Shown one piece after another: positions 54,905 through 64,000 of a stretch of 64,000 nt of DNA. Position 1 is the first letter of the stretch. Every line of letters begins with the position of its first letter. A program made the position numbers and the translations under genes. The DNA comes from Entonaema liquescens (taxonomy: Eukaryota; Ascomycota; Sordariomycetes; Xylariales; Xylariaceae), in contig CADCSX010000002.1 in assembly GCA_902805475.1 (NCBI GenBank), forward strand, positions 1,922,001 to 1,986,000, written 5' to 3'. The notes beneath the pieces are model-generated. The model did not search any database. It was not told where the DNA came from and saw only the letters and a program-made list of their open reading frames with translations.

Positions 54905-57313
54905 TTACATTGCTCCAGTTGGTGTGCTCATTGTCATGGGCATACTTAGCGTTTGCAAAGGGTTGAAGGTCGACTGCGACATTCCGTTTCCGGAAAGGCC
55001 ATTGGATGTGGGTATCGACGTGGCAATAGAGCTCAATGAGGTCGGGACGTATCCCGGCTCCGAGTTAGGAGAAGCCTCTTCGAGCGCGCCTAGCTGGTCC
55101 TCGCTAAACTCCTCTTCCTCTTCGCCCGATAGAGTCAGACCATTCTCGGCGCCCTCACCGCGATCGTGTGTTCGCTTGTGTCTATAATAACCATTAGCCT
55201 CTATCATATTAATTAAACTTGTCGTTCCTCATGATGAGTTGATGTATTGCTTCTTAGGCTGTGACTAATTCGAATGATTGCTGGGTTTCGCTCTGAAGGT
55301 ATATCGCACAAACATCGTTGCTCATCACAGGATCTTCAAGTTGACAAATAAAACAAACTAGAAAATTGGAGTCATACTGTGCTAGGTTGTCGGATCTGGA
55401 AAACGCTTTGCTACAATAGGGGCAGATGTAGGGTCTTTCTTGGGTATGTGTTCTCACGTGTCTATATATTTGGTCAGATACACAACGGTGCACCACATAA
55501 GTAACAAAAAGAAATATTTGATCTTACCGCTTCAGGTGCTCGAGGCGCTTGAAGAGACGACCGCACGTGGGAATTGGGCATGAGTGTGACTTCTGAGGAT
55601 AGGGTCCTAGCTCCATGACGGTAGCCGAGCGAGCCCTACGGACAACATTCGCTCCAGGCTGCATTACTCGCTGCTCATGGATCGAACCATCACCATTCAG
55701 ATCCTCATTAGTGAACTGAGGGAAATCCTGTCGCTGCAGAGACATCGGGTTTAAAGCAGGGCTGCCCTCGACGGTTGACAGAGGAGTACCATGTCGCGAC
55801 ATCTCCATGTGCTGCTGGTTCAGAGAGATTGCCGAGTTGCTGTATGAAAGACCAGGAGGGGAGTTGCTCTGAGACTCATCACCCTCCGCCACAGGACCAA
55901 CTGACGCTGAAACCGATCTCCTTAGATCTGAAGGCCGGTGAGTAGCTACCGCCGCAGCTTGAGCAGTTGCAGCTGCAATCGCCGATACTGAAGGGGGAAT
56001 GGATGAACGCCGTCTTCTCTGTTTGTATGTCGGCGATCCTTCAATCACAGAGTAGACATTGCTAGCACCATAAGCACGCGAAAACTGTGGCCCGGCCAAG
56101 TTTGAGGGCGGTAACTGCATCATTCCGTTCAACCCACTAAGATGATCGGGAATCGCAGTGTATAACCCGGTCTCCTCGTTAGCAATGTAAGCCGGTTCGG
56201 TTCCCATGCCTAGAGCTTGCTGAGGAGGCGTGATTGGCTCGAAAGAAATGCCTCGGTTGCTGTAATCTTCGTAATGCGAAGAAACAAACGAAGGCGCAGG
56301 CGAGTATTCGAGACCGTAAGCGGGCATTGAGGCGTGGCGCTGGTGGCTATGAGCCATTGGCACACCATTCTGGTTGTATTGCACACGGCTGAAGTCAGGC
56401 TCTCTCTTAATAACCTGCTGGACCTGCTGAGGCATAGCCGGGGCCATCGCTGCCATCGTGTTGTATTGTACCATCGCGTCCATCCCATCCGCTAAAGGGG
56501 CCATCGACTGAGGCATCATCTGTGGGGGAGGCATGGGGTCCATTGCTCTTATCACCGGCGACTGGGCCTGGGACTGAGAAAAAGAAACTTGCTGGGCGCT
56601 GAAAGATGAAGAATTTGCTTGTTGCGCCTTTGTCAATTGTTCGTAGAGGGACTGCGAAGAGTCATACTGGAAAGATACTGCCGGTTCGCTAACGGCCATC
56701 GTTGTAGCCTCCTGACCCATCTTCTCTCTCTTCAAATCTCTTTCCAGAGCATCAAGGAAAAGACGGTCGTGAGGTACGCTGTACCAGTAAAAGACCTTCT
56801 GCTTCTTCTGTGTTCGAATGCAATTGTTCTTATATAAGAAGTCCAAAAAGGGACTCTTTGGCTCTTCCAAAGAAGCATCCGTTCCGGATTTGAGATTTCG
56901 AAGGTCGGAAAAGATTCCCTCTTCGAACTTCTTGGAGTTCTTGACGGGGCGGCCAAAAGCCTGAAATCGAAAAGATAGACATCGTACAATGTCTGTACCA
57001 GAGATATGGAATAGGTTGTTCCACAACACACAGGAGACATATTCACCGGTGGGTAATAAGAAACGTCGAATGTATTGGTCGGGCTGCCAGTCTACGGGCG
57101 CTGAGATGAGGAAATATTTTACTATTCTCGCACGTAAGCAATTGAACATGGATGGCACAATTTAGTTATATATGGGCGCTTATACTCACAATTGTCAACC
57201 TGCTGTAGGGCCACTTGGGCGTCATGTGGCAACGCTTGTTGCGCTTCTGTGCTGAGCATAAAAGTCTCTGGCTTTTGTGGCGCCGAAGCCGCCATAGCTG
57301 CTTGTGAATACAT
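54905..57313 (-). CDS. STE12: Transcription factor STE12 (homeodomain-like plus two C2H2 fingers)
   Basis: The target of the FUS3/KSS1-type MAP kinase controlling mating, invasive growth and appressoria. Exons 57313-57190, 57121-55528, 55461-55378 (84 bases) and 55181-54905 give 692 residues with exact phases (donors GTGAGT, GTAAGA, GTATGA). The STE domain is [26 protein letters not shown]…[19 protein letters not shown]…[21 protein letters not shown]…[28 protein letters not shown]. The C2H2 fingers at the end are CPIPTC…HVRTH and CPYC…HKRTH; introns 2 and 3 cut inside finger 1 and finger 2 respectively. Finger-bearing Ste12 is the filamentous-fungal form; yeast Ste12 lacks them. The tail is Glu-rich then Ser/Thr/Met-rich. 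Confidence 0.96.
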
Positions 57314-58641
57314 GATATAGGTTTCGCAGTGCCGTAGAAATAAATTGGCGGCAGGTGAAGGTTATTAACAGTGTTTTATAAACAATAGGGATCGTTCGTA
57401 GTATGTCGTTTCTGCTGGGTCGTTTCAAAGTGCTGAGGAATAGAAGATTAAGGCACTGCCCGTCTTCTGGTGATCTTCCGTTAATAACTTCCGCCGGTGT
57501 ATTGTACGTGATTTAGTGCCGAGTCCAGCCCAAGCAGTAATTTTGATGGTTTAACTTCAATTATAGCACCCCTCTTTACCTCAAGTAAATGGCTATGCGC
57601 ATCGGCACCTAGCGGCCGTACCCTGTAGGCTTCGTGCTAGTTTAAAGAGAGATAGTGGAATATAGTCCCGTTGTCTATGATATGCGAACCGTGCCCCCGT
57701 TGTTGGGAAAGTACCTATTATACCTCAACCGCGTCCTGTCAATAAGGTTTACCCACGTCCTATTAGAAAAGGGGCAGTAGTCCAAATTGGTGTAAGTCTA
57801 GCTTATCGAAAGATAAGAAGACAACGGTTAAGAGACGGAATGGAAGATAATAAAACAAGGTAGACCGGACGTTTAATCGTAGCTCTAGCGGTGCGACGAA
57901 CTAAGTTTGAGGGGGGGGGCTGCGGTTGTGCCGGACAGTCGGGATAAACGTTCGTAATGAGAAGAAAAAAGTCTCGCGGTAGCGGAGTAAAAAAGAGAAG
58001 ATGAGGGTCTTCGGATGCGGGCTCTCCAAGAAGGTATAGGAGTGTTTTACGTGTTAATGGCCTGCAACACGAAAGACGGTGAGGCGAGAAGGGGAGAGAA
58101 GAGAAAAAAGAGAGGGAGGGGTTCTGAATAGAACAATTGATCTTGCGAAAGAAGACTCAAGTAAGTAGGGTCAAGAGGAAAACAGGCGAGGAGTTCGGGG
58201 GGTTTAATGAATTCGGCTGGCTGGGGTCGACTCAGGTCCCCTGCCAGGTCTACCAGGTCTGGCCGGTGCAGTCGGGTAGGAGAGAAGAGATTTAGAGTGG
58301 AGTGGGCGGAGAAGAGAAATATGGATAAGTGTGCTCAGAATGGCATAATTCAAATGGACCAACCAGCTTGAACTAACCGGGATGGGAAAGGTACTCGCGT
58401 AGATAGTATACACTTGCCCGGATATGGGAGTATCTCTTCCTGTCCCTTCCTGCAAGGAATCCGCGAGCGAGATTGGGCACGACATTCCGCGCCCACTTTC
58501 AACTTATTTTAACGCCGGTTGTAAACTTGTACATAGTAGTCTTTGTATGATTGTACTTTCCCACTCACAAGCCTAGGACAGGCTTTTAGGTCTTTCTTTC
58601 CTCTCCTTCCAAGGGAACTCCCGCTCTCTATGACATATAGG

Positions 58642-58659
58642 TAGGTACCTAGGTACCTA
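58642..58659. repeat. 18-base perfect palindrome TAGGTACCTAGGTACCTA
   Basis: The word equals its own reverse complement. It is one of many TAGGTACCTA-like palindromes in the intergenic parts of this window. Confidence 0.95.
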
Positions 58660-61044
58660 TTGGACATACATGTAACGTAAATATGTACATACGTGCAACC
58701 CATTTAGTTGCATATAGTAATTAGTTTATGTAGCGTAAAAGAAAAAAAAAATATGTAGGAACCTTTGTCGCCCCCCGTTTTTCAACTACACACTTAACCC
58801 TTCCCAAAGGTATCCCATATTCCATTAATTCGCACACCCTCATCACAGAAACGTGGCTGCATGGAGAAGCCTGTAGGACAGAGTAGGAGGAGCCACAACC
58901 CGAACCTACTACAAATCATCAGACAAGACATAATGCTTCAACTTCATCGTAAGTTACTACGTAGTATATGTATACTATAGTAATAAAAGAAGGGTCCGTC
59001 CCGAAGGAGGCCCCGATTCTAATATGAAGACCCTGGTAGCGCAGAAGAGAGAGAGATAATAGAGAGCGCGCGGTTGCACCACTGATTAGGATCTAATCTG
59101 CGGGTTAACCACAGTCCACAACTGTCAGGCAAGCTACCTTGTATCTAATGCATGTACGTATGATGTAGATCTGCTAGATATCTAGGGAGGGTTAATGAGC
59201 TCAGCCGGAGGTGACCTTGGAACCTAGATGCCTAGGCAAGTTCGCCGTGTATGCCGTATGTATGTAAGTATTACTTGCTTATTTTCGGGTCCGTCTTCAT
59301 TAATTCCAGCGCCGTGCACTAATCTACTAATCTACTAATCACTTATCTACTATGGACGATGCAATGCAAATTCGATAGTTGTTATTCGTAATACGTCGGG
59401 TCCTAACCCTTTGCCCCTTTACGGCCACGGCGTGGAGAGGAAGCAATCTTAAGTGCAGTAGCTCGGCCCAGCCCTACTATACGTATTTTCTCGTAAAAGG
59501 ATTTCCCCCCCTTTTTCGGCATATTATTCTATGAGTCTTAACAGAATCTGACAGCATGCTTAAGAAACATTTTTTACCTATGCGTGTATCGATACTGACG
59601 TCGTATCGTATGAATCTTCCGGTGGACAAAGCGTCTTGTTTGCCCCATCTACGACATCTATTACAGAATGAAGGCGCGTCGATCCCGTGCTACCTCTCTC
59701 GCCTCGCTCAGAGTCTTCATTCGGGGAATATCCTCTGTTATCCACAGAGAGCAGGGGTTCTTAGCTAGATGGACGGTCGAGTACTACCTGGAAAACAACT
59801 TACAAGGGTAATTTACGTGGGCTCAGCTCACGGTCCTTCTTTTACCCACTGTCCATACTCGGGGTTCCTGAATTGATCTAGTAATGGATCATGTATGCAC
59901 ATATTTGCTAGTCCACTGGGGTTGTAATGACCTGAACTACTCAGCACGTTTCTTTCTTCTATTCCGTATTTGCGTACTCGTTCGTTTTGACAAGCCTAAT
60001 GACTATTTGATAAATACTCGTCATCATCGCCATCACCGAATCTCTTCACTACCTAAGCGGATGAGCTCATCCATAATATTCTATCACCAATTGCGAGAAA
60101 TATCAAGTAATAGCTATAATAAGAATAACTAGCTAAGAACATAATAGAACAACACCAACTCATGTAATGGTATATATCACGTATATCACGTATTAACCTC
60201 CCACTTGTGTTATCAACTTATACTGTCTAAGTGAATAGGGGTTCGATAAAGTTAAGGCGGCAAGTATCACAAGTCTACTCTAGTGATAGCAGAGTGACAT
60301 GACATCCTACCATACTTTGTCGGGTCATAAGCAGAAAGCGGCACATTTACAGTTTTGTAGGCGGATTAATATATTAACGTTCCTTTTCCCACGCGGATAG
60401 AAGTTCCTTCGCGTGGAATACCTAGTTTGGTGGGATGCCAGTTGCATATACCACAAAAGGCAGGTATGTCACAAGCACAAGGCGACAAAGAATGCTATAA
60501 GACAGTTCCGATCCTGCCTAACTGCTGTTGTCTTTGAATTTGTTATTTTGTCATCTTTGCCGTAGTGCCTTAGCAGCCTAGTTGAGCAGCCTAGTTACTT
60601 GTCCACGGTCTAAAGTCTTAGACAGCTCACAGTTAGAATCAAATTGGGAATTGGGGCTATGGGTCAGCATGTAATCTCCGTATGCTAGTACATCGCGGAT
60701 GACAGGAACAAGGTTAGACGACAGGGGAAGAGGGGTCAAAAAAGGTGAAAAGGATTTATCACCGCTTATTGGGATATCAGTTGCGCACGTAATGTTCAAC
60801 TAATAGTACTAATGTACCGGAGCTCTCTCTCTTAGCTCCCCGATGATAATATTCTTAAATAGGTATGTGGCTTCTTGGTAATTAGGAATATTGTTAGCAA
60901 CCCGCAGAAAACCGAGCTTGAACTCGGGAAACTAATAATAGTCAAGCAATACCTATCCTGATAGCGTCTTTAGCAAATCAACCATTTTAATTGTTGCTGC
61001 TTTAGGTCGAGTAGAAAGATAAATGCGCTTACCATTAGGCACTT

Positions 61045-61075
61045 CTATTTTATTTTATTTTATTTTATTTTTATT
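61045..61075 (+). repeat. TATTT pentanucleotide microsatellite
   Basis: Five to six tandem TATTT units ending in a T-rich imperfect copy. No coding context. Confidence 0.95.
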
Positions 61076-62315
61076 TCTTTCCACTCGCTAGCTCAGTTTA
61101 TTCTATTGACTAATAAACACACATAACTGCATTGGTGAAACCAAAGGTACCTAACTTTCCATAGGTACCTAAGGTAAGGTCACCTCATGTCTTTACACAG
61201 CTTTCCATTCTATGGGAGATACATGTATTGGCCAGAATTAGGGGTATGCCCTTTTACTGCAGGTACGCTTGTATGGGGTATTGGACACGCACCTGCGCAA
61301 CCCATGATCTGTTCAAGCCTCCCCTGCCAATAGATGCCAAGAGGGAAAGACGCTGGATGGTACCATGCTACGAAAGAGTACCTGCCATTGGCACGCGGAT
61401 CCTGTTATCCCTGCGAGCTCCTCTCCATTCCCCTGTAACTCCCCTGTGATTTCCCTGTAATTCTGAAACACGCCTGGCGCATTGCTTCAGAAAATACTTG
61501 ATGCCAGATATCGGCGCTAATCTTTTCCTTGGACCTTATTCATCCATTATCCCACCTTCGCTCGTGTGCAATTGCATCGATCCGGTCCAATCAGCGTTTA
61601 CCTCCTCTATCCTACTCTATTTGACGACAACCAACTTCCAGTCTATTGTTGAACAAACCAGATGGGAGGTGCGAATGGGGAGTACGAAGCTTTCAATACG
61701 ACTACAGGGAACTAATTCCCCCACATTAATTCATGCACAACATCGCATACGCAACATTGTAGGCCTATTAGCCAGGAATTCATAACAGTCACGTCCATGC
61801 TCCTCTATCGTATTGCAAACCTATCAAGATAAATCCTCCTTGCAGTAGTACCAGAAGCCAACAATGTATATGAGAGACAGACTTGTAAACCCATCCTATC
61901 GGTAAAAGGATCTATCAACTTACTCTCACCCACTAGAATTTCAGACAGGTCATGCCCTCCGGCTTCTATAGAGTATAATTCCGTGGAGGGGTCCCCCCTG
62001 GTTTTACGCTACCATAAAGAACCTTGAATCAAGGACAGCAGAAATCCAGCGGTATGGTTATCATCACTAGGATATATTTTCTTAAGATTTATGGTACTAC
62101 TATAATACGTTTGATAATAAATAACATTAACTAAATTCATCGTTTAAGATTTCTCCCTTCTTATCATGAGCTTCGAATTCGAGCTCTCTAAGGGACACTG
62201 TGTATTCACCCTTAGACCCCTTTGCAATAAAGCTCGCAGACTAAAGAGCAGGGAGGTAACACATAAACACCCTTCTTTACCTTACGAGTTAACTCATTAG
62301 ATTCAGGAGGTACAC

Positions 62316-62343
62316 GTAGGTAGGTAGGTAGGTAGGTAGGTAT
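62316..62343 (+). repeat. GTAG tetranucleotide microsatellite
   Basis: About seven tandem GTAG units (GTAGGTAGGTAG…) in the gene-poor region. Confidence 0.95.
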
Positions 62344-62760
62344 GAATTATGTGAGGCGACTTAGGACTAATGGACAGGTTGGGTTGCAATGGGGTTAACA
62401 GAATCCGAAACATAAAATGACCACACTTTTGAAAGTTCAACAGTCTTAAACTTACTATTAGCCACATGACGACATCCTATGCCACATCGTCTACTTGTTT
62501 GATCGACCCGCTACCCTTGCGATGCTAAAAGCTTTCCATTATCTTATGCCGATCCAACATACCAATTTTTTAGTCTTCCTACAACGCAAGCCAATGTCGT
62601 ATGTCAGGGTTCCCACCACGTAAGTAAGTGTACACGTGGGTTTAAACAGATCAAAACGAGTATTTTACTAGTGTGTTTATATTTTATCGATGAGCTAATC
62701 TTCTTGCGAGGAAAAGCTTACAGGTAGCTTCGCCGCAAGCTGCAGAGCCCCTCTGTAATT

Positions 62761-62964
62761 TCATCGTGAGCTGCAAAGCAACGGTGGCATTCTAGGAGCG
62801 CGCACAACAAACGCGAATCCCAAATTGGCGTTGCGTGTCGTGTCCATCGAATAGTATGCGGGGGAACAAAGGCTTACTGCTGCATTAGGCATCTCGTACG
62901 CGAAGGTGATCCTTTTACCAGAGATATCTTCCCCAGAGACATCCACCTCCCTAAAACGCGCCAC
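62761..62964 (-). CDS. Weak candidate gene fragment
   Basis: A 67-residue frame starting MARFREVDVSGEDISGKRI. The first 32 codons read like protein. A GTAAGC follows PNAA (at about 62868), and a CTCCTAG acceptor at about 62790 would join in phase to NATVALQLTMKLQRG. The branch site is weak, and I could not find a convincing continuation. It could be a small gene, the front of a larger one, or chance. Confidence 0.2.
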   Translation of the reverse strand: MARFREVDVSGEDISGKRITFAYEMPNAAVSLCSPAYYSMDTTRNANLGFAFVVRAPRMPPLLCSSR

Positions 62965-64000
62965 TTATTAGTGATAATAGCTTTATATAGCAACTGCCAA
63001 GAAATAAGCTAACCCAGTTGTATGGACGGCAAAGCTTATTCCAGCTCACCCCAACCTATATCTTAGGTAAAGAGCGTACGTCTTGTTGTTTAAGTATGTC
63101 ATTGATCAATTGCGGGCGGCTGGTAGTGCCTATAATCACTTACAATTAGGGCTCGGCATCATGCTTTAAACACAAGGGTAAAAAAGCACAACGAAGCTAG
63201 TCGGGGATATTTGGTTGAATCCCCCACTATCCGCCCCGAACCAGTGGATGGGAGCATTAACCGACATCTCAAACATAAGTCGTATCTCCTATCTAGATGG
63301 ATTTACCAGATACTATGTTTCAAAATTGGTCAAGCTTGTTCCTGCATTGGTGTGTGGCCGTTGTGCTGGCCAGCCACTAAGTCATGAACCAATGGCGTGG
63401 CTGAGAAGCTGACTTGGACCTGCGTATCGCTTGAGGTGTCGGGGGGGCCGTGAGGAGAGAGCTTCTCATGTGGCTAATTGGCTCCTTCAGATTATTTACA
63501 TACTGCTCGCAGCCGTTGGCCGCGGCCGCGACATAAATAGAAATCTTTATCATCTCTGAACCACAGATCTTATGCCGTCCACGTTCTTGGCATTCTATCC
63601 GCTGGCTAGAGATAGAAGGTGGGCAGCGGCATTTCGGTAAGCGGCGGGTCTAGTGAATGGACTGCATTGGGGCACTTGCATACTGGCGGCTCTGCTCTAC
63701 TGTTATAAACTGCAAAAGATAGACTAAATTTATTCTTAGTGTGCGCCTCTGGGGGGAGGGGAAGGGGGGGAAGAAGCAAGTAAGCACGTCAGACGATGGG
63801 TATGCAGTCATTGATTGGGTTGTGATGGAGAGACAAACTGACGCCAGTCAGATGACCCAAAAAAGATCACGCAGCGGGCCGCTATGAAGCTAATACTAAT
63901 ACTTTGAACAATTCAATTTTATCGCTTTATCGGGAGCGGTAAGCACTGTTGTTTTTTCTACAATTATGCTTACTTACATAATGCTGAATAGATATATAAT

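Larger units (their letters stand above)
57314..64000. other. Long gene-poor region upstream of STE12
   Basis: About 6.7 kb with no convincing gene on either strand. From 57314 to about 58520 the minus strand is pyrimidine-rich (58071-58125 is nearly all A/G on plus), as expected of a STE12 leader and core promoter, and a TTTGAAACG word near 57424 (minus) resembles the pheromone-response element. Further right are AT-rich stretches, TAGGTACCTA words and scattered 60-95 codon frames (58204-58485 minus, 59556-59768, 61228-61449 and 61498-61785 plus) without family features. A frame at 62761-62964 (minus) is listed separately as a weak candidate. Confidence 0.45.

Noticed and set aside
58204..58485. 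93-residue minus-strand frame upstream of STE12
   Set aside because: It sits in the pyrimidine-rich presumed leader/promoter and has no recognisable feature.
61498..61785. 95-residue plus-strand frame
   Set aside because: No domain, no neighbouring exon, and ordinary length for chance in this composition.

Overview
This is nuclear DNA of a filamentous ascomycete (Pezizomycotina, most likely a Sordariomycete; I cannot fix the genus). The evidence is the content: short introns of about 50-70 bases with GTAAGT-like donors, CTAAC/CTGAC branch sites and AG acceptors, typical fungal orthologues (STE12 with homeodomain-like region and C2H2 fingers, a Helo-like/NACHT/ankyrin STAND protein, alternative NADH dehydrogenase, PEX11C), and intergenic DNA rich in TAGGTA/TACCTA words. 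Most genes are spliced, so I rebuilt exon joins by hand from frame, donor, branch and acceptor. Joins whose phases close exactly are given as such.

Layout. 0-6 kb: 3' end of a GNAT acetyltransferase, an external-type NADH dehydrogenase (-), and a small NIF3-like gene (+) with a broken frame. 6-13 kb: the P4-ATPase flippase DRS2 (-) and an epoxide hydrolase (-). 14-18 kb: a pinin-like splicing protein (-) divergent from the SF3b subunit RDS3/PHF5A (+), then a tail-anchored protein that I think is a peroxin-26-like factor (-). 18-20 kb: AT-rich gene desert. 20-26 kb: a PARN/CAF1-type deadenylase (+), mitoribosomal protein mL46 (-) and a Golgi pH regulator (+). 26-29 kb: a NACHT-ankyrin STAND (NLR-like) gene (-). 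30-36 kb: PEX11C (-), a GPI-anchored Ser/Thr-rich surface protein (-) and an APH-fold phosphotransferase (+). 37-43 kb: tRNA thiolation factor CTU2/NCS2 (+, frameshifted near its end), mitochondrial oxaloacetate carrier OAC1 (-), and FHA-RING ligase DMA1 (-). 45-57 kb: FACT subunit POB3 (-), coronin CRN1 (+), HIS6 (-), FAF1-like ribosome biogenesis factor (+), an orphan 188-residue protein (+), and STE12 (-). 57.3-64 kb: about 6.7 kb in which I see no convincing gene, beginning with the presumed STE12 leader and promoter.

There is no obvious biosynthetic cluster. The genes are mainly housekeeping, arranged with several divergent pairs (pinin/RDS3, mL46/GPHR, POB3/CRN1, HIS6/FAF1). The most interesting points are: an in-frame skippable 84-base STE12 exon that would fuse two zinc fingers into one; very short first exons (11-17 bases, all ending in phase 2) in four genes; a well-formed GC-AG intron in DRS2; two or three single-base frame breaks, all beside homopolymers, in NIF3-like, CTU2 and perhaps DMA1; and the NLR-like gene.
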